DNA of 64,000 nucleotides from NCBI GenBank assembly GCA_963580285.1, contig OY757026.1, positions 85,844,651 to 85,908,650 on the forward strand, written 5' to 3'. This document shows positions 54,716 through 64,000 of the stretch, one piece after another. This DNA comes from Lucinisca nassula (lineage: Eukaryota > Mollusca > Bivalvia > Lucinida > Lucinidae). The notes beneath the pieces were generated by a model. It was given only the letters and a program-made list of their open reading frames with translations. It was not told the DNA's origin and did no database searches. How positions within the stretch are numbered: position 1 is the stretch's first letter; each line of letters starts with the position of its first letter. A program made the position numbers and the translations under genes.

Positions 54716-54858
54716 TTCAGTGTTGAGCTTATAGTATGGGAAGGTTCCGTTTTTTTCGTCTCAGTCCAGGTAAATATCTAGATCGGATGAACTCTGAATA
54801 GACCATGTGATCAGGACCTTTTCGGTTGGTCACACTGTTCACATAATAAACTGAATAT

Positions 54859-55019
54859 GAGTGAGTGTTTCAGTTTTACGTCCCACCAACAGCTAAGGTC
54901 ATACGGAGACGGGACCTCGGTTTAAAGACTCATCCGAAAGTCTGGAGAAGCCCGGGATCGAACCTGCGACCCCTGGTTTACATGGCGAGTAGAGTAACCA
55001 CTCGACCACGGAGGCTTCT
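54859..55019 (-). mobile_element. SINE-E (tRNA-headed) with 14-bp target duplication
   Basis: AATAAACTGAATAT at 54845-54858 and 55020-55033. On the - strand, head AGAAGCCTCCGTGGTCGAGT GG and box B GCAGGTTCGATCCC; tail TTGGTGGGACGTAAAACTG. Confidence 0.85.
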
Positions 55020-55033
55020 AATAAACTGAATAT

Positions 55034-56189
55034 ACCATATCAAGAGGTTTGTTTGAATTTATAGGTCAATCATTATGATTTATTCAGCGAGAAAGCGGTT
55101 GTCATTATCATGTGTCATCACACTTCTGTAAACTTATGTTGATAATGTTGGTAGAACTTGTGGCCCAAACCCATTGCTAAATTTAGTGATGCAATAAAAT
55201 ATGTTTATACTCAGTCCAGGTCACGTGATCAAGATGGCCACCGTGCCCATGTAAGAAACAAACTCTTCAGAAATCTTCTCCAGAACCAGTGGGCCGACTG
55301 TCACGAACCTTGGTATGTAACATTGGGGACTCGGGGCCCATTGTAGTTTCTTTAAATGATGACTCCTGGATGGTTTTGACCTATTTAATGCCAATGTCAA
55401 ATTTGCATTAGAAAAAGTGTGAAGGGTGGATCCTGTAGCCTATGATCTCAAAATTGGAAGACGCAGTTAGGTAAAAGAGTGGATGAAACTACATGAGTGT
55501 TAAAGGTCAAGTTCATTCCTTGACCTTGGCTCAAGGTGGTTGAGATATGAAAATACAGACTTATTTTTCCAAGAAACCACTGGTCTATATGTAACCAAAT
55601 TTCATATGAAAGCTTTTAGGAACGAAGAAATGAAAATTTATTAATATGAGTTTGGTCACATGACCAGTATGGTCACATGCCATATAAGGTAAAAACTCTT
55701 CAGGAATCTTTTTCTCCGGATCGAAGGGGCCCATTATGATGATACGGGTTGTAGCATTAGGGACTCAGTGCAGCCATAGGATGTTCAAATGATGATCCAA
55801 GGATGGCCTTGACTTATGTTTCGCAAACGTCAAATTTGGTCACATAGGCTCATGTATGAGAAAACGTGAAAACTGTGTATTTTTTTAGACACTTTTGTAG
55901 TCTGTGACCTTAAAATTGGTAGATGCAGTTAGCTAAATGAGTAGGTTAAACTACATGAGTATGCAAACTCAAGAGCAATTTCCTTGACCTTGGCCTAAGG
56001 CCTTTCAGGGGTGAAAATTAAAAAAAAATATTTTCCACTGGAACCTCTAGGCCATTTGTAACCAAATTTTTATGTTTGGTAACTTCAACTTTTACTAAGC
56101 CAGTGCAAAATTACATAAAATCTAAAATGTGTACACAAAACGTCACTCATATGGGTACATGTTTGTGTTTATGTCAATTATGTGCGAGG
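55034..56189. repeat. Two diverged ~480-bp repeats, no gene
   Basis: AAATTGGAAGACGCAGTTAG GTAAAAGAGTGGATGAAACT ACATGAGTG (55453) and AAATTGGTAGATGCAGTTAG CTAAATGAGTAGGTTAAACT ACATGAGT (55913) lie about 460 bp apart; flanks also match (CTCTTCAGAAATCTT / CTCTTCAGGAATCTT). Confidence 0.6.
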
Positions 56190-56480
56190 CTTGTGGCCAC
56201 ATAAAATCGATGGAATTAGTTTCACTGACCATTCCAAGGCGGTTCTTCTGTCGCGGTTTTTGTTATGGTTTGTCTTTGAGTGTGTTTATCGCTTATATTT
56301 TTTTGTTTTGGATAGCCAATTGGCCGTTTTGTGGGAAAAATAACTGTCCTTTTGGCTTTCCGCTATAGATGTTTCCATTAGGGTCTAGTTGTTTCATGTT
56401 TGTGTTTCTTTCCCTTTGGTTGTCTCTAATAGGAGCTGTGGGTTAAGTGTATCGATTCCTGATCATTGCCTTCACTTCTA
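56190..56480 (+). repeat. Penelope-like 3'-end fragment
   Basis: GTGGCCACATAAAATCGATG, ACCATTCCAAGGCGGTTCTT and TAGCCAATTGGCCGTTTTG match the family. Confidence 0.6.
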
Positions 56481-57279
56481 TTGTGACCAATCTTTAGGTA
56501 AATGGTACCCTGCAGGTGTTTTTGCAGATGTTGGGAATATAACCTCAGCATTTTAGTTAATGACAGACATTTGGTGTAAACAGTGACTGTGTTTGAGTGA
56601 GACCAAAAGCCTGTGGAATGCTCTTGAAACATATACTTGTAAACGTGCAGCTTGATCAAGTCAAATTAGTCAGGTTTCAGACCTGCAACATTAAGTTCAA
56701 AAGACCACTTTTAAATGGTCTGAAAAGAATAAAGAAATACTTAAAAAACTGTTTCTAGTTGATTTTACTTGCAAAGTACTAACTTTCATAAAATGTAAAT
56801 ATATACAATCACTATTAGACGCCACGCTTGGCGTGTGTTGCGTCATATATTACTGACTGAGCAAAATTGATCCAAGTTACTATTGGATTCTGTGTTATGT
56901 TTTTAATGATCATGTGACTATTACTGACTGGGCATTTGTTGGAAATTGAGTTGGTGGTCATTTATAGCCACATATGTTTTGTTTCTGTGAGGCAAATTCC
57001 TTAAAATGGAAAACTGTATTTTGGGCAGATTCTCCTTCCACATGTTTATTTTCTTTTCTTTTCTTTTTTTCTTTGGTTGAAAAAGATAAAACTATTTAGC
57101 AAACATGAGGTAGCAATATATGCAGTAAAAGGTACTTAAAAATGAAAAAAAATGCATGCATGCTTAAAAAGTGTATCATACACATAATGTGTAAATCTAC
57201 ATCTCTTAACAAAAGTAGTGTGATTCAAAGTTTCTGTGGGACAAACAAATGATATCTAGAATAGGTTTTCTGCAAAAGT
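56481..57279. other. No feature recognised
   Basis: AT-rich. Some GACCACTTTTAAATGGTC sequence at 56703. No exon signal. Confidence 0.45.
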
Positions 57280-58400
57280 CAAGTATTGTTTTGAAAACTT
57301 TTAAATACTGTCTTGAGCACTTTCAAATATTGCCGAAAACACTTTCTTAGAGTCAAATAATGTCTTGAACATTTTCTAGGAAAGTAAATATTGTTTTAAA
57401 CACTTTAAAGGAGACCCTCAAGTATTGTATAGGAACGCTTTTAAACATTACCTTGAACATTTTCAGTGAGACAGCAAAATACTATGCCGGACTCGGTGCC
57501 TCAGTCAGATGCGCGTCTGACTGGAGATCAGGAGGACGCGGGTTCGATTCCTGCCGGGTTCGGCAACATTCTTTCGTGAAGACTGATCATGAAATATTTT
57601 CTATGGTCATTCTCTCCCTTCCACTGATTCAAGAACAAGTTGTCAGTTTCTGGCGAAAGTATGTGCACTGTAATGGTTAATTGCTTACGTATAAGCCTGC
57701 CCAGGAAAGTGTGGATAGGTAAACTGACCGGCTCAAAAATGACCTAAAATAGTTTTGACTGGGCCGTTAAACTCCAAAACAAACAAACAAAGCAAAATAC
57801 TGTCTTGATCAATTTCAAACATTGTCTGTACACTTTCTGTGAGACAGGCATGTATTGTCTAAGGCACTTTCTGTCTGTGAGAGTCAAATATCATCTTGAA
57901 CACATTTGAAATATTGCCTTAAACATTTTCTCTGAGACAGGCAGCTATTGTCTGGAACACTGTGAGAAGTTCAAATATTGTATTGAACACTTTCCAATAT
58001 TGTTTTGAACACTTTCAAATGTTGCCTGTACACTTTCTGTGAGAAAGGCCTGTATAGGCTAGAACACTTTCTGTAAAGGTCAAATATTGTCTTGAACACT
58101 TGTGAATATTGCTTTGAATAATTTCTATGAGCGATTAATCTTTCCAATATAACCTGAATCACGTTCGATGAGGCTGTCAAATATTGTCTAAAACACTTTC
58201 AAATATTGTGAAGTACGCTTTGTTGAGGCAGTCAAATACTGTCTTTCTTGACCATCTTCTGTGAGTCAAATATTGTCTTGAACACTTTCTACGAGATGGT
58301 ATATATATTCATGGAAAAACTTCAAATATTACCTTAAACACGATGGGTGAGACTGTCAAATACTGTTTGGACACTTTCAAATATTGTCTAACAGAACACT
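57280..58400. repeat. Irregular minisatellite of CAAATATTGTCTTGAACAC units
   Basis: Units of ~25-60 bp vary TATTGTCTTGAACACTTTC and CTGTGAGACAG. A SINE-D (57484-57790) interrupts it. Confidence 0.7.
57484..57790 (+). mobile_element. SINE-D, tRNA-headed SINE (best copy)
   Basis: The head GCCGGACTCGGTGCCTCAGT CAGATGCG (box A) and GCGGGTTCGATTCCTGCC (box B) form a tRNA-like pol III promoter. The body ends in TTGACTGGGCCGTTAAACTC CAAAACAAACAAACAAA, closely matching the tail of SINE-A, so both probably borrow the same LINE machinery. It is embedded in the 57.3-58.4 kb minisatellite. Confidence 0.9.
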
Positions 58401-58764
58401 TTGTTGAGGTAGTCTAATACGACGTGAACACAGAGTTTGCAATAATCAATTATCAAGTAAAAATACCACCCTGAAATGATACAAAACGTTAATAAGTTAC
58501 TACAGCAAAACAAGAAGCTTACATGAGTGGTCATTTTATGTGATTTTACCTTAAACACGATGGGTGAGACTGTCAAATACTGTTTGGACACTTTCAAATA
58601 TTGTCTAACAGAACACTTTTTTGAGGTAGTCTAATACGATGTGAACACAGAGTTTGCAATAATCAATTATCAAGTAAAAATACCACCCTGAAATGATACA
58701 AAACGTTAATAAGTTACTACAGCAAAACAAGAAGCTTACATGAGTGGTCATTTTATGTGATTTT
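58331..58764. repeat. Recent 217-bp tandem duplication
   Basis: ACCTTAAACACGATGGGTGA begins at 58331 and 58548; the two units differ at only a few bases. Confidence 0.8.
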
Positions 58765-58805
58765 ATGAAAAACGCTATCTCCATAAAAAACATAAGAAAT
58801 GATCA

Positions 58806-59066
58806 CCCATCACGAAAACAAACCTATATACTTCTGACCCCCTTGAACCTCACTTTTATACAGTAAAACTGCGGTTTACAGGGGTATATCTTATTTTTCT
58901 TATTTCTTTTCTAAAATATAGATTGTTGGTGCTCCTAAGAACCGCCTCGATGGGGTGGTTATAACGAGTATCTTCAATCCATTTTCTGAGCAGAAATAAG
59001 AAAAATGTCACAATTTTACATCGTAAAATTTTCGTTGTTTTTGGCGGTAAAATTTACAATTAAGGC
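58806..59066. mobile_element. MITE-A copy
   Basis: CATCACGAAAACAAACC to GGCGGTAAAATTTACAAT, core degraded. It joins directly to the repeat with the second hammerhead family. Confidence 0.65.
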
Positions 59067-59086
59067 GTAACTATACCAAATTTAGT

Positions 59087-59128
59087 GACACAGAGGCCTT
59101 TCTGATATTTAATCTTCATCAGTGTGTC
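59087..59128 (-). ncRNA. Hammerhead-like motif, second family, copy 1
   Basis: On the - strand: GACACA-CTGATGA-AGAT-TAAAT-ATCA-GAAA-GGCCT-C-TGTGTC. Stem I is a perfect 6 bp, stem III is AGGCCT (self-complementary) and the cleavage triplet is CUC. The first pair of stem II is A-A, so activity is doubtful. Confidence 0.6.
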
Positions 59129-59662
59129 TCAACCTAAGGTTCTAAAACCAAAACGGATGATGGACAAGTCCCGGCAAACACAGCACATCCCCCTCCGAGC
59201 AAACACCGACCGACGCAGATCATGAGACATGTAAACTGGAGGCATCAGGCAAGAGACGCCTACATCAGGACTAATAGGCGTCCCCCACCTAGCCAACATC
59301 AGCTAACATGGCCCACACTCCACGGAAGTCCCGGGCATCAGGAAGGAGATGTCCAAGGTAGCGAGACTTGCAAAATATTAAAAATATAACAAAAAGTGGC
59401 AACCAAATCCGCTAAGATACATGTCTCATCTGACAAGTCATTCATAGTTTTAGAAAAATTAGAATTTTATGCTGCAAAAATTAAAGATATAATATAGTTA
59501 TTTAAATCAGTACCTGAGTACTGACGTCAACACCGCAGTATCAACCTCAGCACTGAGGAACTGATACTGAGCTGATGATACCCTCGGGGACGAACGAATC
59601 ATCCACCAGCAGAGATACCGACCCAGTGGTTGCAATTAAGGCGTAACTGTACCAAATTTAGT

Positions 59663-59704
59663 GGCACAGAGGCCTTTCGGATATTTAATCTTCATCAGGG
59701 TGTC
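59663..59704 (-). ncRNA. Hammerhead-like motif, second family, copy 2 (decayed)
   Basis: Same layout as the copy 576 bp upstream, with CTGATGA, GAAA and AGGCCT conserved, but stem I (GACACC against TGTGCC) has two mismatches. Confidence 0.45.
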
Positions 59705-60116
59705 TCAATCCCAAAGTTCTGAAACTGAAACGGATGATGGACAAGTCCCGGCAAACACAGCACACTCCCTCCGAGCACACACAGACCGACGCAGATCATG
59801 AGACATGTCAACTGGAGGCATCCGACAAGAATCGCCTACATCAGGACTAATAGGCGTCCTCCACAGAGCCAACATCAGCAAACATGGCCCACACTCCACG
59901 GAAGTATCGGGCATCAGGAAGGAGATGTCCAAAGTAGCGAAGCTTGCAAAATTTTAAAATATAACAAAAAGTGGCAACCAAAGCCGCTAAGATACATGTC
60001 TCACCTGACAAGTCAGTCTTAGTTTTAGAATAATTAGAATTTTAAGCTGCACATATTAAAGTTATAATGTAGTTATTTAAATCAGTACCTGAGTACTGAC
60101 GTCCAAAGTAGCGAGA

Positions 60117-60420
60117 TTAAGCCCCCGTCCATAGGGGCTTGAAGAAATATAAGGGCTGCATGATGCTTCCACACAGAGATGAATCCGGCCCGCACACTAG
60201 TACTGGTAAACCGCTTAGAGGATCTAAGCCTGTCCAGGAACCGCGGTGCGAGACGAACCGTCCATGCTAATAAACCCTATTGGTTTCATTGGGCGACAGG
60301 GCTTGAGATGTCATTTCATCTCAATGTCGGGTAAAAGTCCCACAAAATTGGAAGCAACGTCTCCAAAATGACCTTTACAGTGTTGACGGGGACGTTAAAC
60401 CTCAAATCAAACAAACAAAA
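60117..60420 (+). mobile_element. SINE-A copy with 13-bp target duplication
   Basis: CAAAGTAGCGAGA at 60104-60116 and 60421-60433. It interrupts the second/third copy of the ribozyme-bearing repeat. Confidence 0.85.
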
Positions 60421-60764
60421 CAAAGTAGCGAGACTTGCAAAGTTTTAAAATATAACAAAAAGTGGCACCAAAAGTGAAATTTATAAAAGTAGTATTTGTA
60501 TATTTGTATATTTGTAAAAAGTGAAATTTATAAAAGTAATATTTGTATATGGGGTGCTTTTTTGAAATGAGTGTAAGAATAGGCTTATCATATAATGATT
60601 TTAAATCCGGTTTGCTGAAGAACTCCAACAGGTCTCAGCAGAAAATAAACCGTTGTCCAGGACAAGATCCATTAACCATGTACGAGTTAACGACTTTGTG
60701 GATATATAATTTTCATGACATGAAATAACAGCAAAATTATATGATGAAAAGAGGATTTTTATTT

Positions 60765-61040
60765 GTTTGTTTGTTTTGCAGTTTAACGGCCCTGTCAACA
60801 CTATTTTAGGTCATTTGTTGAGCCTGTCAGTTTACCTATCCTTACTTTCCTGCTTAGGCTTATACGTAAGCGGGTAACAGTACAGTGCTCATTCTTTTGC
60901 GAGAAGCTGACAACTGCCCTTCTTGATTCAGTGAAAGGGAGAGAATGACCATAGAAAAGATTTCATGATCAATCTCCCCCGACCCCGTCAGGTATCGAAC
61001 CCGTGTCCTCCTGATCACCAGTCAGACGCGCATCCGAATA
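60765..61040 (-). mobile_element. SINE-D copy
   Basis: From GTTTTGCAGTTTAACGGCCC to TCAGGTATCGAACCCGTGTC and CAGACGCGCATCCGA. Confidence 0.8.
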
Positions 61041-61378
61041 ATATTACCTGAGTGTTAATTTTATATGAAATTTATAAAAATTAGTGTTTGGCTTGTTTAC
61101 TATCCCAATAACCACAAAGTCCATAATGGAGATGGGAACTTGGTGTAAATACTAATCGGAAAGCCTTTATAGATAAACTATCTAGACACCAAGTTTCCTT
61201 CAGGACCAAGTTCTAATTTATTGATTGGGGTTCAATGACACGTCGGTCCTTGTGGGTCATTTGTGTTATCTCCCAAAGAAAGGGAGAAAATAGACAGAAG
61301 AGACGGTAGAGGTGATGGAAATGAATGACAGGGGAGAAAAAAGAAAATGAATAGAAGTGCGGAAACGGAAGAAATTAT
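61041..61378. other. No feature recognised
   Basis: Short AT-rich spacer between a SINE and the snapback repeat. Confidence 0.4.
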
Positions 61379-61790
61379 ATTCTTGCACACCAGACAAGGA
61401 AATCCGTGATTTTACCCTGGGATAGAAATTTATGTTCTGACCCTGGTGTTCCGACCCCAAATCAAATATAATCGCGTGTTTGATAAATGCACTGGTTGAT
61501 TACAACCTCATGTGCAGCGTCGTCATGCGTGACGTCACTAAACATTCCTGTTTTGTCATCACAAAATGGCGGACGTCGGTAACCGAAGTGACAGTATTAA
61601 AAATTCGAAATAGAAATGGAAGGTATGCAAGAAAAAAGAATCCAATATGGGTGTGAGGGGTGGATAGAAAAATCCGTCCCTCGGGATCACTGTCCGGCAT
61701 CACTCGGCAAGCCTCGTGATGCCGGACAGTGTCCCTCGGGACGGATTTTTCCATCCACCCCTCATACCCATATAAGATTCTTATAATATT
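61379..61790. repeat. Snapback repeat copy 2
   Basis: Same orientation and length as 12515-12932 with few substitutions; hairpin at about 61645-61773. Confidence 0.75.
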
Positions 61791-61959
61791 CCCCCTCTAC
61801 CCTTATCTACTGCAAGGACAAAAGGCCTCGTCCAACTGTAATCCAAGATTCACATCACCATCACCTCAACCGACCACCCCAAAGAAGTATGCTATATGCA
61901 ATGTCATGTTCTGACGTTATGACGTCGCTTCTTAAAAGAGGTGTGGGAAATGATGCCAA

Positions 61960-62345
61960 GAAGATATCAATAACTGTTACAGAGTTATGGGTGGAACAAG
62001 AATGTTTATGGACGAAGTGTTTGTGGCATAAGTCGGAAACTAAGGAAGCGGGGAACAACTATTCTTATGCACATCACGTCGTCTTGACCAAATACATATG
62101 CCTATTAGGATGCATAAAGATATCCCTAACCATAACCTAGTTATGGAGGGTACAAGAATTAAAATAAAAAAAAAAAAACAAAAAAAAACAAAGGGGCATA
62201 ACTTGGAAACTAAGAAAGGGGGAACAATCATTCTTGTGTGTGACACGTTGTCTTGACGTAATACATATTCCTATAAAGTTGCATGAAATGATCCCTAACT
62301 GTTACTGTCTTATGGAGCGTACAACATTGTTTGCAGATTAACGGA
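61960..62345. repeat. Diverged ~200-bp repeat pair
   Basis: Two units share GGAAACTAAGRAAGSGGGAA CAA and CCTAWTARGRTGCAT-like parts, with TTAYGGAG-GTACAA at the end. No gene seen. Confidence 0.45.
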
Positions 62346-62356
62346 CCGACGGATAG

Positions 62357-62640
62357 TTTGTTTTGAGATTTTACGTCCACATCAACACTATTAATGTCAT
62401 TTTGGAGGAGTTGCTTCCGATTTTGGGGACTTTTACCCTACAATGAGATGAAAAGACATCTTAAGCCGTACCGCCCATAGAAACCGCTAGGGTTTAAGGA
62501 GAGGTGGTCCGACTTGCATCACTCTCCCTAGGCAGGCTAAGACCTAAGCTGTTTACCAGTACTTATGTTTGGTCGGTTTAAGCTCTTTTCAGAAGCACCT
62601 TGCAGCCCAATCTGTTTCTGCAAGCCCTGACTGGCGGGGA
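62357..62640 (-). mobile_element. SINE-A copy, diverged subfamily
   Basis: From AGTTTGTTTTGAGATTTTAC to CCTGACTGGCGGGG, sharing ACCGCTAGGGTTTAAGGAG with the copy at 30846. Confidence 0.75.
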
Positions 62641-62847
62641 TGCAGGATGGATGGACAGACGGATCAACAGCGCAGGGAGAGTACAAACTGTTCTTCTTGA
62701 ATAAGGAGAAGTACGGAATTGCCTCAGGAAAGGTTGAAATCATGATCAATCTTCAAAAAGACATGTTTCAGACCATGTGGGGATCAACCTCCTAATTACA
62801 AGTCAGACACACATCTCAATGAGTCGCACTGGCCAGCCAGACTTCAA

Positions 62848-63320
62848 TCATACAAAAACACTCCTATTTAAATACATTGTAAATTCTACAACCAAAGAAA
62901 AAGAAAATTTTCAGATATATTCTTTTTATTTCCACTCAAAATATTGATTGTTGGCCCACGTTAGAAACGCCTCATTGATCTATTTACTAGATAAAATTGG
63001 GGTTTAAGGGGGTAAAAAGTATATTGGAGTGTTTTGTGATAAGCTTTATCTTTTTTTTCGAGACCATCAAGTCTATTTTCTGAGTCTTGGAAATTTACAG
63101 ATCAAAGTTTTCTGGGCCAGACTTGCGGGGGTATACATTATTTTTCTTACTTCTGCTCCAAGACATAAAACCGCTTCAGTGAGGTGGTCCTAACGAGCAC
63201 CCATAACCTATGTTTGCATATAAAATAAGAAAAAAATGTCAAGAATTTTCATCAGAAATGCAGCCATTTTGGAGATGTGAAAGAATACACATTGTCAAAT
63301 GTGAGTGTTCTCGTAATGGT
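62848..63320. repeat. Two degraded MITE-A copies
   Basis: 62848-63040 (AATACATTGTAAATTC, CACGTTAGAAACGCCTC, GGGGTTTAAGGGGG) and 63120-63320 (GGGGGTATACATTATTTTTC, GAGGTGGTCCTAACGAGCAC, TGTTCTCGTAATGG). Both lack one end. Confidence 0.5.
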
Positions 63321-63321
63321 T

Positions 63322-63627
63322 TGTTTTTTGTTTTGTTTGATCTGAAGTTTAACGTACCCATCAACACAGTAAAGGTCATTTTGGAGACGCTGCTTCCAAT
63401 TTTGTGGGACTTTTACCCGACATTGAGATGAAATGACATCGCAAGCCCTGCTGCCCATTGAAACCAATTGGTGTTTATAGGCATGGACGGACAGACTTGC
63501 ACCGCTTTGCCTGGGCAGGCTTAGATCCTCTAAGCGGATTACCAGTACTCGTGTGTGGGTTGGTTTCAGCTCTGCGTGGAAGCATCATGCACTCCATCTA
63601 TTTGTTCAAGCCCGACGGGCAGGGGCC
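63322..63627 (-). mobile_element. SINE-A copy
   Basis: From TTTTTTGTTTTGTTTGATCT to GCCCGACGGGCAGGGGCC. Full length on the - strand. Confidence 0.8.
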
Positions 63628-63689
63628 AATCCTCATTATGTAATTCACTGAGATTTCAATGTATATGAGCTGGGCCCAAATTGTATAAA

Positions 63690-63886
63690 ACTTCTTCATG
63701 CTCAATTCAACTGAGCATAGATTTGTTCTGTTTACAACAATTATTGGCATTTTCATTTGTGAGGATAAAGCTCATCCTCTGATTAACACTTTTTGTACCA
63801 AATGGGATCTTCCTCCTTATATATGGCAGGAGTTCATTTCAAAATTTAGGGATGTCAGGTCATGTTTTCTTCAAACTTTATTTTGA
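63690..63886 (+). pseudogene. Coding-like fragment repeated at 23643
   Basis: Reads STEHRFVLFTTIIGIFICED, then LINTFCTKWDLPPYIWQEF and a stop at 63884. GTACCAAATGG ATCTTCCTCCTTATATAT GCAGGAGT recurs at 23643-23720 with one-base changes. I do not recognise the protein; two copies imply a retroelement or transposon piece. Confidence 0.4.
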
Positions 63887-63903
63887 AATTGGGTGAACTT
63901 GTA

Positions 63904-63974
63904 GCAAACAGTGGAGGCCCTGATCAGACGCACGCCACATTCTGCGGTGTCTGATCTGGGCCTGCACTGTTTGC
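63904..63974. repeat. Palindromic CAAACAGTG hairpin
   Basis: GCAAACAGTGGAGGCCCTGA TCAGACGC ... GTGTCTGATCTGGGCCTGCA CTGTTTGC, the last feature in the window. Confidence 0.7.
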
Positions 63975-64000
63975 CAGGGTACCCGTTTTGGGGTATATGG

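Larger units (their letters stand above)
59067..60116 (-). repeat. Two-copy ~570-bp direct repeat with diverged hammerhead motifs
   Basis: AATTAAGGCGTAACT recurs at 59068 and 59636, each followed by about 450 bp of nearly the same sequence ending GTACCTGAGTACTGACGTC. A third partial copy (CAAAGTAGCGAGACTTGC) resumes at 60421 after a SINE. The repeat unit could be a Penelope-type terminal repeat or a second retrozyme family; no protein domain is recognised. Confidence 0.6.

Noticed and set aside
57484..57560. tRNA gene
   Set aside because: Box A and B are present but the acceptor stem does not close and a SINE body with an A-rich tail follows; the same holds at 54433 and 3515.
59572..59610. 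Plus-strand CTGATGATACCCTCGGGGACGAA as another hammerhead
   Set aside because: GAAA is absent (GAAC), the first two stem II pairs mismatch, and no NUH-stem I partner is found; the CCC/GGGG pairing fits a plain hairpin.

Overview
The window is animal nuclear DNA, most likely from a bivalve or related mollusc. It is AT-rich and intron-rich, with GT-AG introns of 2-10 kb. It is packed with SINEs carrying tRNA-like heads, terminal-inverted-repeat elements (MITEs), LINE and Penelope-like fragments, and families of short hairpin repeats. Species was inferred from style only; I cannot name it.

The one host gene I can support is a Cys-loop ligand-gated ion channel of the nicotinic acetylcholine receptor type on the + strand. 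Five exons (3901-4010, 14279-14393, 16686-16810, 21031-21344, 28044-28447) join in frame to 355 codons plus a stop. They cover binding loop D, the 13-residue Cys-loop, TM1 to TM4 and the C-terminus. The N-terminal exons (signal peptide, first beta strands) are not seen and probably lie before position 1. The channel has a cation-type GEK filter and lacks the vicinal cysteines of alpha subunits. Just after exon 4, its TM2-coding tail plus splice donor recurs as five decayed copies (21.6-23.6 kb).

Layout. 0-3.9 kb: SINEs, MITEs, hairpins. 4-14 kb (intron): SINEs, a TIR element, a defective mariner transposon (9028-10129) and a four-copy 383-bp tandem array (10934-12467). 14-28 kb: the rest of the receptor gene, with a ~1.9-kb minisatellite (18662-20530) grown from a MITE hairpin and a broken Penelope-like retroelement (24.4-27.0 kb). 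29-38 kb: reverse-transcriptase remnants and several 145-160-bp tandem arrays. 38024-48571: a complete, very young Ty3/gypsy-class LTR retrotransposon on the - strand, with 2547-bp LTRs, a 5-bp target duplication GATAC, and one uninterrupted gag-pol of 1539 residues whose integrase precedes reverse transcriptase (Gmr1-like order). 48.7-54 kb: two broken LINEs, one interrupted by a satellite-bearing element. 54-64 kb: SINEs, tandem repeats and MITE copies.

The most interesting signal is a set of sequences with the hammerhead self-cleaving ribozyme core (CUGAUGA, stem II, GAAA, tiny palindromic stem III, NUH cleavage site, closing stem I). There are four in the 383-bp tandem array, single ones at 5817-5862 (-) and 26662-26707 (+), and a diverged pair at 59087-59704 (-). 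They look like retrozymes or ribozyme-bearing ends of Penelope-like elements. One sits inside a Penelope-like coding fragment.
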